Positions 51,374 through 60,377 of a stretch of 64,000 nucleotides of DNA are shown here, in pieces. Source of the stretch: Chitinophaga cymbidii (lineage in GTDB: Bacteria > Bacteroidota > Bacteroidia > Chitinophagales > Chitinophagaceae); NCBI RefSeq assembly GCF_007992715.1, contig NZ_BKAU01000005.1:951019-1015018 (forward strand), written 5' to 3'. The position numbers and the translations under genes were made by a program. How positions within the stretch are numbered: position 1 is the stretch's first letter; each line of letters begins with the position of its first letter. The notes below the pieces were generated by a model. It was given only the letters and a program-made list of their open reading frames with translations, searched no databases and had not been told where the DNA came from.

Positions 51374-52399
51374 ATGAAATTCCATGTTGATGAATTAATT
51401 GCTGCATTTTTAGCGCAGGAACTCGACGAGAAATCCACGGAGGAGCTATTGCAATGGGTAAACGCCTCGGCCGCCAACCAGTTATATTTTCGGCAGAAAC
51501 TGGATGCCTGGTCAGCTGCAATAGATGAAAAAGAATCCCGTCTGTACGACAAGAACAAAGCCTTTCAAAAATTCAGAAGAAGGTTGCTTCGTGCGAAACA
51601 GCCAGCCCGCCCATCTCCGGGAAGGGCCATTCTCAGGTACCTGTCCCATCATAAAGTCGCTTCTTATGCCGCCGCCATACTGCTGTTAGCGGGGATCGGG
51701 GGCTTTATTTACAAGAAAGGGCTTTCCGGGCTGGGTATCATGAATGCGCAGAAAGACCTGTATGTGCATGTTTCCGTGGCCCCCGGCGAAACAAGGAAAA
51801 TGCTGCTCCCCGATAGCACCGTAGTATGGCTGAATGCCGGATCTACATTCGAATACCCCGCAAATTTCACCGGTAATACCAGGGAAGTGTTCTTAAACGG
51901 AGAAGGGTATTTCGAAGTAAGGAAAGATGCCAGCCATCCTTTCATTGTAGGCACTACAAAAGGAGATATCGTCGTTACCGGAACCACCTTCAACGTATCG
52001 GCATATGCCAGCAAGCCACGTTTTGTAACCGCACTGCTGGAAGGGCGTGTTCGGGTTAACGCGAAGGGAGGCAGGGGCCACGATCTTGTGCCCATGCAAA
52101 AAGCAGAATTAATAGAAGGAGCGCTGGTCGTTTCCCCCGTAACCGATACGGATATATACAAATGGAAGGACGGACTGATCTACTTTGATAACGAACCTAT
52201 TAAAGAAGTACTGGCGCACCTGGAAATTTCATTCGGACAGAAAATAACGATCAGGCAGCTGAATGATCCCGGATTGCTTTTAACCGGCAAATTCAGGGTT
52301 TCCGATGGGCTGGCATATGCGCTCAAGGTGCTTGGCGAAAGCTATGGCATTGAATATATCAAAAATCCCGGCGATAATGGTTACATCATCTTAAACTGA
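51374..52399 (+). CDS. FecR-family anti-sigma factor
   Basis: 341 residues. A cytoplasmic N-terminal anti-sigma region (DELIAAFLAQELDEKSTEELLQWVNAS) is followed by a single membrane helix (about residues 96-112), then the periplasmic FecR domain (VAPGETRKMLLPDSTVVWLNAGSTFEYPANF, RKDASHPFIVGTTKGDIVVTGTTFNVSAY) and a C-terminal DUF4974 domain (IYFDNEPIKEVLAHLEISFGQKITI). It holds the sigma factor inactive until the STN domain of SusC signals substrate transport. It starts 41 bp after the sigma gene. Confidence 0.93.
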   Translation: MKFHVDELIAAFLAQELDEKSTEELLQWVNASAANQLYFRQKLDAWSAAIDEKESRLYDKNKAFQKFRRRLLRAKQPARPSPGRAILRYLSHHKVASYAAAILLLAGIGGFIYKKGLSGLGIMNAQKDLYVHVSVAPGETRKMLLPDSTVVWLNAGSTFEYPANFTGNTREVFLNGEGYFEVRKDASHPFIVGTTKGDIVVTGTTFNVSAYASKPRFVTALLEGRVRVNAKGGRGHDLVPMQKAELIEGALVVSPVTDTDIYKWKDGLIYFDNEPIKEVLAHLEISFGQKITIRQLNDPGLLLTGKFRVSDGLAYALKVLGESYGIEYIKNPGDNGYIILN

Positions 52400-52500
52400 C
52401 GGCAACAACACCACGAAGTATTACTAACTGATAAACACAGGCAGGCTCAACCACTGTCCTGGTAATAATTATTAAGAACAGAATAAATCCAGATTCATTC

Positions 52501-55500
52501 ATGAATAGCATTACAAATTCGTCTTTTGTACCCTGTAGTGTACATATGCGGAGAGTTAATTACCGGTACCTGATAAAACTGGCAGCCGCGGTTCTTGCAT
52601 TTTTGTGTTGCATCAATAATGTGAATGCGGCCGTTTATCAAAACGGAAAAGTTACGCTCAACGTGCAAAACACTCCGTTGAAGGAGGTGTTGAAAAAAAT
52701 TGAGGACCAGACGAGTTACCTTTTTATCTACTCGAAAGATATCAATGTAACCGGCAAAGTATCCTTGCATGTGCAGAATGAAGCCGTGCCCAACGTGCTG
52801 AATTCACTGCTTTCGGGCCAGGGGCTGACCCACAAGATCGAAGGCCAGCACATCATCATAAAAGAAAATACGGCCGGGCAGCAACAGCAGGCGCCCAGAA
52901 CGCTGCGGGGAAGGGTCATAGATTCCAAAACCCAGAAGCCTGTGGAAGGCGCTACTGTCGGCATCCTGGGCACTACTGTCGGCACCATGTCCGACAAGGA
53001 CGGATTTTTCCAGTTACGCACCGAGCTGAAGGAAGGTGTGCTGGTGATCAGCCACATCGAGTATAACCGGCTGGAGATCCGGATCAATGCAACGGAAAAT
53101 ATATACGATGCGATCCTGGTACAGAAGGAAACCTCGCTGAACGAAACTGTGGTGATCGGCTACGGTACACAGCGTAAAATAAGCAACATCGGCGCGCAAT
53201 CCTCCCTGAAAGCAAGTGATCTGAAGATCCCGTCCTCCAACCTCACGGGCGCGCTGGCAGGAAGAATTTCCGGCGTAATTTCCGTACAGCGTTCCGGGGA
53301 GCCCGGTAAGAATGTGGCGGATATCTGGATCAGGGGCATTTCCACGCCCAACAGCGCTTCCCCGCTTATCCTCGTTGATGGTGTGGAGCGTTCTTTCAAT
53401 GATATAGATCCCGAAGACGTGGAATCGCTCACCATCCTGAAAGATGCCTCCGCCACGGCGGTGTACGGCGTACGCGGTGCGAACGGCGTTATCATCGTTA
53501 AAACCAAACCCGGCAAAATGGGCAAGCCCACTATCAATGCCGACTACTACGAATCATTCACCCGTTTCACCAAAAAAGTTGATCTGACCGATGGTATCGC
53601 CTATATGAAAGCGGCCAACGAAGCTTTGCGCAACGACGGGCTGGCGCCGAGATATTCCGAGGAGCACATCAATAACACCGCACTGGGAAGGGACCCTTAC
53701 CTGTACCCGAATGTGGACTGGCTGAAAGAAGTATTCAACGACTGGGGCTATAACAGAAGAGCGAACGTAAACGTACGCGGGGGCAGTGAAAAAGCAGTGT
53801 ACTATGCCTCGGTAAGTTATTACAACGAAACCGGTATGATGACCACGGACAAGACCATCACCGGTTATAATTCCAAAATGAAATACAGCCGTTATAACTT
53901 CACCACGAACGTATCTATCAACGCTACGCCCACCACAAAAGTGGAAATAGGCGCGCAGGGTTACCTGGGTGAAGGCAACTACCCGGCTATTTCGTCGCAT
54001 GACGTGTACAACTCCGCTATGGGTATTTCCCCGGTAGACTATCCCAAGATGTTCTATGTAAGGGGAAAAGCGTATGTTCCGGGCATCAACCCCAACGGTG
54101 GGTTCAGAAACCCTTATGCGGACGCCACACGGAGAGGCTATACCAATACTGCAAAGAACCAGGTGTATTCAAACCTGCGGGTGACGCAGGACCTCGAGGC
54201 ATTTACAAAAGGACTCAGCTTTTCGGCCATGTATGCCTATGACGTGTATAATGAAGTGAACCTGAACCAGTCCCGCAGGGAATCCACTTACTACCTCACG
54301 GACCTGGAAGTGCCATATGATATGGACGGATACCCGATCCTGACCAGGACCTTTACCGGATCGGACGTACTGGGATATAGCCAGTCGGCATCCGGAAACA
54401 AGAGAACATACCTCGAAGCATCTTTCAATTACGACCGGTCATTCGGTGCGCACAGGGTAAGCGGATTATTACTGTTCAATCAGCAGCAAAGATTGCTCTA
54501 TCCGCAAAGCACGCTTGAAAATGCGATCCCCTACAGGATGCAGGGCCTTGCCGGCCGTGCCACCTACTCATGGAACGACCGTTATTTTGCCGAGTTCAAC
54601 ATCGGTTATACCGGCGCGGAAAACTTTTCTCCCAAGAAAAGATACGGCACATTCCCCGCCTACGGGGTGGGTTGGGTAATATCCAACGAAAATTTCTGGG
54701 AACCTTTGCATAACATTATCCCCTTCCTGAAATTCCGGTATACCGATGGCAGAATTGGTAACAGTAACGTTTCAGACAGGCGCTTCATGTACCTGGACCA
54801 GATCAACGGCAACGGTTCTTTCGGGTATGTTTTCGGTGTAAGCGGCACCAAATACGGCGGCTACGAAGTGATCAACAATGCGGTTGACCTCGTGTGGGAA
54901 GAATCCCGCAAGCAGGACCTGGGCATTGAGCTGAGAACCCTCAACGGCGACCTGTCCATCATCTTCGACATCTTCCGGGAAAAGCGCAAGAACATCCTGT
55001 TAAGACGCGAAAACTCCATCCCGTCTTTCATCGGTTATAATATGGCGGCGCCGTACGGCAACGTAGGTATTGTAGAGAACAGGGGATTTGACGGAACGAT
55101 CGAATACAACAGGAGCCTCAACAAAGACTGGAGGATCAACCTGAGAGGAAACATCACGTATAACAACGACCAGTGGATCAAAGGAGAATTGCCGGAGCAG
55201 CGCTATTCCTGGATGAACCAGTTCGGGGAGAAGATCCTCGGGCAGAAGGGATATATCGCCGAAGGCTTGTTCACCCAATCGCAGATCGACGATATGGCGC
55301 GCTGGCAGCAGCTTTCCGGCGAAGATAAAATAACTACGCCCAAGCCGTTCGCTACCCAGTTCGGTACCGTTAAAGCCGGCGATATCCGTTATAAAGACCT
55401 GAACAATGATGGCCAGATAGACGCCTACGATAAAACGTACATCAGCCGCGGCGACGTTCCGGCTTTTGTATATGGCTTAGGATTTAATGTAACCTGGAAA

Positions 55501-55956
55501 AACCTGATGGTAGGCGCGCTCTTCCAGGGTGTTGCAAAAGCTGAACGCATCCTGGCCGGTAATAGCATCAACCCCTTCATTGGTGGTGGCGGCGCAGGCA
55601 ACCTGTACGCCAATATCGATGACAGGTGGACGGAAGAAAATCCCGACCAGAATGTATTTTATCCGCGGCTTTCGTACGGCGGAGAAACGGTGGATAACCA
55701 GAATAACTTTCAGCCAAGCTCCTGGTGGGTACGCGATATGAGCTTTTTACGCCTCAAAACGCTGCAGATATCCTATAATTTGCCCAAGCACTGGGTGCAG
55801 ACAATGAAGCTCAACAATGCGGCAGTGTATGTAATGGGATATAACCTGCTCACATTCTCCAAATTCAAACTGTGGGACCCTGAACTGAATTCCAACGACG
55901 GGACCCAATACCCGAACATCAGTTCACTTTCTTTAGGTATCAACTTTACTTTTTAA
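52501..55956 (+). CDS. SusC/RagA TonB-linked outer-membrane transporter with STN domain
   Basis: 1151 residues. After the signal region comes an STN (secretin/TonB short N-terminal) domain of about residues 57-118 (VTLNVQNTPLKEVLKKIEDQTSYLFIYS), a carboxypeptidase-regulatory-like domain (LRGRVIDSKTQKPVEGATVGILGT), the TonB box region, a plug (GALAGRISGVISVQRSGEPG, ASATAVYGVRGANGVIIVKT) and a 22-strand barrel. The STN domain is the piece that contacts FecR, so this transporter both imports oligosaccharide and reports on it. The N-terminus carries about 15 extra residues before a second Met at 52546, which begins a more standard signal peptide; the true start is uncertain. Confidence 0.94.
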   Translation: MNSITNSSFVPCSVHMRRVNYRYLIKLAAAVLAFLCCINNVNAAVYQNGKVTLNVQNTPLKEVLKKIEDQTSYLFIYSKDINVTGKVSLHVQNEAVPNVLNSLLSGQGLTHKIEGQHIIIKENTAGQQQQAPRTLRGRVIDSKTQKPVEGATVGILGTTVGTMSDKDGFFQLRTELKEGVLVISHIEYNRLEIRINATENIYDAILVQKETSLNETVVIGYGTQRKISNIGAQSSLKASDLKIPSSNLTGALAGRISGVISVQRSGEPGKNVADIWIRGISTPNSASPLILVDGVERSFNDIDPEDVESLTILKDASATAVYGVRGANGVIIVKTKPGKMGKPTINADYYESFTRFTKKVDLTDGIAYMKAANEALRNDGLAPRYSEEHINNTALGRDPYLYPNVDWLKEVFNDWGYNRRANVNVRGGSEKAVYYASVSYYNETGMMTTDKTITGYNSKMKYSRYNFTTNVSINATPTTKVEIGAQGYLGEGNYPAISSHDVYNSAMGISPVDYPKMFYVRGKAYVPGINPNGGFRNPYADATRRGYTNTAKNQVYSNLRVTQDLEAFTKGLSFSAMYAYDVYNEVNLNQSRRESTYYLTDLEVPYDMDGYPILTRTFTGSDVLGYSQSASGNKRTYLEASFNYDRSFGAHRVSGLLLFNQQQRLLYPQSTLENAIPYRMQGLAGRATYSWNDRYFAEFNIGYTGAENFSPKKRYGTFPAYGVGWVISNENFWEPLHNIIPFLKFRYTDGRIGNSNVSDRRFMYLDQINGNGSFGYVFGVSGTKYGGYEVINNAVDLVWEESRKQDLGIELRTLNGDLSIIFDIFREKRKNILLRRENSIPSFIGYNMAAPYGNVGIVENRGFDGTIEYNRSLNKDWRINLRGNITYNNDQWIKGELPEQRYSWMNQFGEKILGQKGYIAEGLFTQSQIDDMARWQQLSGEDKITTPKPFATQFGTVKAGDIRYKDLNNDGQIDAYDKTYISRGDVPAFVYGLGFNVTWKNLMVGALFQGVAKAERILAGNSINPFIGGGGAGNLYANIDDRWTEENPDQNVFYPRLSYGGETVDNQNNFQPSSWWVRDMSFLRLKTLQISYNLPKHWVQTMKLNNAAVYVMGYNLLTFSKFKLWDPELNSNDGTQYPNISSLSLGINFTF

Positions 55957-55967
55957 ATCTGACAGCA

Positions 55968-57905
55968 ATGAAACGTTTAATATTGAAATGCACGATAGGG
56001 TTACTGGTACTGTCAGCCGCTTCATGCTCTAAATATTTCGACCAGGTTCCGCAGGACCGTTTGTCAATAAGAGAGATATTTCAGAACAGGTCCGGTGCAC
56101 TGGGATACCTGGCTAACGTGTACACCTATATTCCGGATGAGTTTAACCAGCGCCAGGTGCACGAAACCGCGCTGTACAGAACGCCGGGCCCCTGGACGGC
56201 AGCCAGTGATGAATCAGAATATGTTTCTCCGGGCAACAGGGCAAAACTGATCAACAATAATACCCTCGACGCAACAGACGAAACAATGGTCAAACACCGC
56301 TGGAAAAGCTGGTTTACCGGTATTCAGCAGGCAGGGGAGTTCATCGAGAATATCGATCAGACGCCTGACGACCAGGTAGGCGCTTCGGAAAAGCGCCAGT
56401 GGAAGGCAGAGGCCAAAGCCATGCGCGCTATCTATTATTTCTATCTCGTACGCGCATACGGCCCCGTGCCCTTGCTGCAGCAAAAATACAACCAGGACAC
56501 GCCCACCGATGAACTGCAGCTGCCGCGCAATTCGGTAGATGAATGTTTTAATTATATCGTACAGCAACTGAAAGAGGCGCAGAACGAAGGGCTTTTGGAC
56601 AATGCGGCTTCAGATGCCGTTTCCGGGATGGGACGCATTGATAAAGCGATTGCACAGGCTTTTATTATTGAAGCGCTTACATTCAGGGCAAGCTGGTTAT
56701 TCAACGGCGAATGCACTTATTATTCCAGCCTGGCTAACCGCGACGGGAAAAAGCTCTTCCCCGAAGCACCGGGCGGCGCGGCCATCAGGGCCAACTGGCA
56801 GAAAGTGGCAGATGAATGTGTAGCATTCTTCAATACCTATGGCGCCAGGTTTAAACTAATGTACACCGACAGAAACGGTAACCTGCTCGGAAGTCCCGAT
56901 AACGCCGGCTTCGATCCCTATGAATCTTACCGGCGCGGTGTTCGTACGCTGAGGAACCAGATATCGAACAATACCGAGATGATCTTTTTCCGTATTGATA
57001 ACTCCGCCGGCACCATGGAATACGACCGTATGCCTAACGACCGCCGCATCAGCGACGGGGCCTTTAAAGGCGGCAGCCTGCTGGGCGCCACGCAGGAACA
57101 GGTAGACGCTTACTTTATGAGCAACGGTACCTCACCCATCAACGGCTACCGGGCCGATGGCGTTAGTCCCGCCATTAATGAGGCTTCCGGGTATACGGAA
57201 GACGGATTCAGCAACGCTGATTTCACTTCCTCCACCGGACAGGTATATGCACCCGCGGGAACGCGGATGATGTATGTAAACCGGGAACCCAGGTTCTATG
57301 CGGATATCACTTTTAACGGACAAAGATGGTTTGAAGGTACCAACGGCGGTAATATCACGGATTTCACTTACAGCGGCCCCTGCGGTAAACTGTACGGTGT
57401 AAATGACTATACAAGCACCGGTTACCTGGTACGCAAGCATATGGGCTCGGGCGACCGCAACCAGGCCATTATATGCATCCTGCTCCGCCTGCCCAATATC
57501 TATTTCGATTACATGGAAGCGCTTTGCCATATCGATCCCGCAAGCCCCGAGCTTTGGAAGTATATGAACATCATCCGCAAAAGAGCCGGCATCCCCATGT
57601 ACGGTGAAGGTCCCAACGCATTGCCCCGCCCCGCTGACGCAAACAGCGTGATGCAGCTGATCCGTAAGGAAAAAAGAGTAGAGCTGGGCTTTGAGAACTC
57701 CCGTTATTTCGATGTCCGCCGCTGGGGACTTGCCACCGAGTTTTTCAATAGACCCGTGCATGGCATGAATATCAACGCCGATGGGAATGGTTTTTACGTT
57801 CGTACCAAGGTGATTGACAGGAGCTTCTCCCGCCAGTATTTTTTCCCGATCCCGCAAGGTGAAATAGACATCGATAAAAATTTGATTCAGAATACCGGGT
57901 ATTAA
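55968..57905 (+). CDS. SusD/RagB nutrient-binding outer-membrane lipoprotein
   Basis: 645 residues with a lipoprotein signal (LLVLSAASCSK, lipidated Cys near residue 20). The TPR-like helical SusD fold shows the N-terminal FDQVPQDRLSIREIFQNRSGALGYLANVY, the central EAKAMRAIYYFYLVRAYGPVPLLQ and C-terminal IRKEKRVELGFENSRYFDVRRWG, all family marks. It forms the lid over the SusC barrel and binds the glycan. It begins 11 bp after susC, so expression is coupled. Confidence 0.94.
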   Translation: MKRLILKCTIGLLVLSAASCSKYFDQVPQDRLSIREIFQNRSGALGYLANVYTYIPDEFNQRQVHETALYRTPGPWTAASDESEYVSPGNRAKLINNNTLDATDETMVKHRWKSWFTGIQQAGEFIENIDQTPDDQVGASEKRQWKAEAKAMRAIYYFYLVRAYGPVPLLQQKYNQDTPTDELQLPRNSVDECFNYIVQQLKEAQNEGLLDNAASDAVSGMGRIDKAIAQAFIIEALTFRASWLFNGECTYYSSLANRDGKKLFPEAPGGAAIRANWQKVADECVAFFNTYGARFKLMYTDRNGNLLGSPDNAGFDPYESYRRGVRTLRNQISNNTEMIFFRIDNSAGTMEYDRMPNDRRISDGAFKGGSLLGATQEQVDAYFMSNGTSPINGYRADGVSPAINEASGYTEDGFSNADFTSSTGQVYAPAGTRMMYVNREPRFYADITFNGQRWFEGTNGGNITDFTYSGPCGKLYGVNDYTSTGYLVRKHMGSGDRNQAIICILLRLPNIYFDYMEALCHIDPASPELWKYMNIIRKRAGIPMYGEGPNALPRPADANSVMQLIRKEKRVELGFENSRYFDVRRWGLATEFFNRPVHGMNINADGNGFYVRTKVIDRSFSRQYFFPIPQGEIDIDKNLIQNTGY

Positions 57906-57923
57906 TTCTAAAAGGAAATAACG

Positions 57924-59204
57924 ATGAAGAAATATATAATTACAATATGCGTGATATTCGGATCAATATACACCATTGCATGCAACAGATCCGACGACCA
58001 GCAGTATATACTGGACTACGAACTTGTGCCGCCTTACAAGAATGCGGATACCTGGGTCGCTTATGACGCTTTCAACGAGCATTTATTCGACAAGCAGACC
58101 CATCTCTACAAAGTAAATACGGCTACGAGCGATGGCGCCAATACCAAATCTAAAGTTGGCGCTATCTGGACGCAGGCAATTTATTGGGACATGACCATGA
58201 ATGCCTACGAAAGAGCCGTGAAGGAAAAGGATAGCGAAAAGCAGGCAAAGTATAAAACACTGGTAGAACAAATGTACCAGGGTTCCGGCGATCACTACGT
58301 GAATTTCGACTGGCACAACCAGGACCCGAACGATGGATGGTTTATATATGACGACATCATGTGGTGGACGATTTCTTTCTCCCGCGCATATGGCATCTTT
58401 AAAACACCGGAATACCTGACCTTGGCCGACGAAAGCTTTTGCCGCGTATGGCATGGTTCGTATACGCTGAAAGACAGGGGCTCTTATGATAAAGTGAACG
58501 GCGGTATGTTCTGGAACTGGAATAACAGCAATCCCCCGGATAACAGCGGAAAAGGCAAGATGTCCTGCATCAATTTCCCTACCGTCATCGCGGCCGTAAC
58601 ACTTTATAATAATATCGACCCTGCAGATCCGAAGTACAAAACAGACGACCAGGAAGGTTTCGGCGGAAACCCCGAATATCCCAGGTGGCATAGCCGGGAT
58701 AATTACCTGAAAAATGCCAAGGAAATATATGAATGGGGCGTTAATAATCTTTTCGATAAAAGCACCGGCAATGTGGCGGACAGCCGCCATGAGAACAGTG
58801 TGGACTGGCATGCAACCATGTATAACCAGGCGACGTTCATCGGCGCATCCTGCCTGTTGTATAAGCTTACGGGCGAGCAGCCTTATCTCGATAATGCGAT
58901 AGCCGCGGCCAATTATTCCATGAACGTAATGTCCGCGCCGAAGTATATTTTTCCTTTCAGGACCGGTACGGAGCAAGGCATCTATACCGCCATCTTCGCC
59001 CAGTATATGAAGCTGCTGGTATATGATTGCGAACAGACCCAGTTTTTGAAATGGGTGCAACGCACGATAAACTACGGATGGAGCAAACGGGACGACCGCA
59101 ACCTGATGGGGAAAGATTATACCAAAGCCCCGGATGCCACGGTTTCCTGCTACGACGCTTCAGGAATCCCCGCATTGATGTTATTATTTCCTGCTGATAA
59201 ATAA
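57924..59204 (+). CDS. GH76-family endo-alpha-1,6-mannanase-like lipoprotein
   Basis: 426 residues. The signal peptide ends near SIYTIAC (Cys20), so probable surface or periplasmic lipoprotein. The GH76 (alpha/alpha)6 barrel shows the catalytic Asp pair D143-D144 in GWFIYDDIMWW, with other family segments such as VNGGMFWNWNN, NFPTVIAA and YNQATFIGASCLLYKLTGE. GH76 enzymes cut the alpha-1,6-mannan backbone of yeast-type mannan or related glycans by retention. Together with the SusC/SusD genes this makes alpha-mannan the best substrate guess, although other alpha-1,6-mannose polymers are possible. The gene lies 18 bp after susD. Confidence 0.88.
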   Translation: MKKYIITICVIFGSIYTIACNRSDDQQYILDYELVPPYKNADTWVAYDAFNEHLFDKQTHLYKVNTATSDGANTKSKVGAIWTQAIYWDMTMNAYERAVKEKDSEKQAKYKTLVEQMYQGSGDHYVNFDWHNQDPNDGWFIYDDIMWWTISFSRAYGIFKTPEYLTLADESFCRVWHGSYTLKDRGSYDKVNGGMFWNWNNSNPPDNSGKGKMSCINFPTVIAAVTLYNNIDPADPKYKTDDQEGFGGNPEYPRWHSRDNYLKNAKEIYEWGVNNLFDKSTGNVADSRHENSVDWHATMYNQATFIGASCLLYKLTGEQPYLDNAIAAANYSMNVMSAPKYIFPFRTGTEQGIYTAIFAQYMKLLVYDCEQTQFLKWVQRTINYGWSKRDDRNLMGKDYTKAPDATVSCYDASGIPALMLLFPADK

Positions 59205-59221
59205 TTAAACTGATACAACGA

Positions 59222-60358
59222 ATGAAAAAAGTAATTGGTTTATTTTTCTGTATTTGCTGTACGTTGACACTGGTACAACTTTCATCGTGCTCCGAGTATA
59301 AACACGATTTCGATGAGCTGGTAGAGGTGCAGGACAAATACATCGATGACCTGGACGCGCTGATATCCTCCGTTACCGACCTGGCGGAAAACGCCGACTA
59401 TGGAACAAGGAAAGGGCAGTACCCCGCGCAAAGCAGGTCTATCCTTACGGGCGCCATCAGCAACGCCAACCGTTATATCCTGCTGATAAAATACCAGAAG
59501 CCCGCTCCGTCAGAAGCTGAAAAGCAGCGCTATATTACCGAGATAGACAACGCGGTGAAGAAGTTCGAGAACAGCGTTCGTACAGAAGATGAGGAAACGA
59601 TCCCTGCCGAGCTGTTTGTAGATGGTAAAACCACGCAATCCTATATCGACTTCGGAAGAAGCCGGGATTATACGGTGTTCGGATCAAACGGCAACCAGGC
59701 ATTTACCGTTGAGTTCTGGGCCAAGATCATAGAAAACGGCCCCCACGATAACAGCATCTTTCTGTCCACTTTCTTTTCCAACGGAGGAAGTCAATGGCGT
59801 AACGGCTGGATGATGTACCGCCGTAAATCCGGCAGCGGCATTTACCGCGTAACCTGGGGCGGCATTCTTTCTTCTAACCGCTACGGATTATGGGAACCCT
59901 CTTTCACCGCGCCCCAGGACGGCGTATGGCAGCATTTCGTTTTTGTATATAACGATAAAGGGCTGGACGGCGATCCCGCATTAAGAGGAAAGCTTTACCT
60001 GAACGGTGTTCTTGCGGCCACACAGACCAACGGCAATTTAAACGAAGTGTATAATTCTACGGATTATGACAACTACGATAAGCCGATGACCGGTTTCTGC
60101 CGCTGGGTGAATAATGAAAAGATGGAAGAAGGCTTTTCCGGGTACATGAAAAAGATCCGTATCTGGAAAGAAGCCAAAGATGATGCGTACGTATTGTCAT
60201 CCTACAACGAGCAAACCGAGATAACGGGTAAAGAAACCAACCTGGTAGCAGGCTGGGACCTGACTTCAAAACCTTCCGGATCTGATAACGTCATTCTCGA
60301 TCTGACCGGGAAACACGAAGCAAGAATTATAGGAACCTATAAATGGGAACCCCTTTAA
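59222..60358 (+). CDS. LamG-domain lipoprotein with one FIVAR-like repeat
   Basis: 378 residues, lipoprotein signal (LVQLSSCSEYK; Cys near residue 23). After about 40 residues there is one helical repeat of the form YGTRKGQYPAQSRSILTGAI (FIVAR/DUF4972-like), then a concanavalin-like LamG domain (IDFGRSRDYTVF, FTVEFWAKI, WQHFVFVYND, GKLYLNGVL, FSGYMKKIRIWK). Such surface proteins probably bind glycans next to SusC/SusD (a SusE/F-like role). It is paralogous to the next gene. The gene sits 17 bp after the GH76 gene in the same operon. Glycan binding is inferred from context and fold. Confidence 0.78.
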   Translation: MKKVIGLFFCICCTLTLVQLSSCSEYKHDFDELVEVQDKYIDDLDALISSVTDLAENADYGTRKGQYPAQSRSILTGAISNANRYILLIKYQKPAPSEAEKQRYITEIDNAVKKFENSVRTEDEETIPAELFVDGKTTQSYIDFGRSRDYTVFGSNGNQAFTVEFWAKIIENGPHDNSIFLSTFFSNGGSQWRNGWMMYRRKSGSGIYRVTWGGILSSNRYGLWEPSFTAPQDGVWQHFVFVYNDKGLDGDPALRGKLYLNGVLAATQTNGNLNEVYNSTDYDNYDKPMTGFCRWVNNEKMEEGFSGYMKKIRIWKEAKDDAYVLSSYNEQTEITGKETNLVAGWDLTSKPSGSDNVILDLTGKHEARIIGTYKWEPL

Positions 60359-60377
60359 CAATTTATTCCAGCGCAAT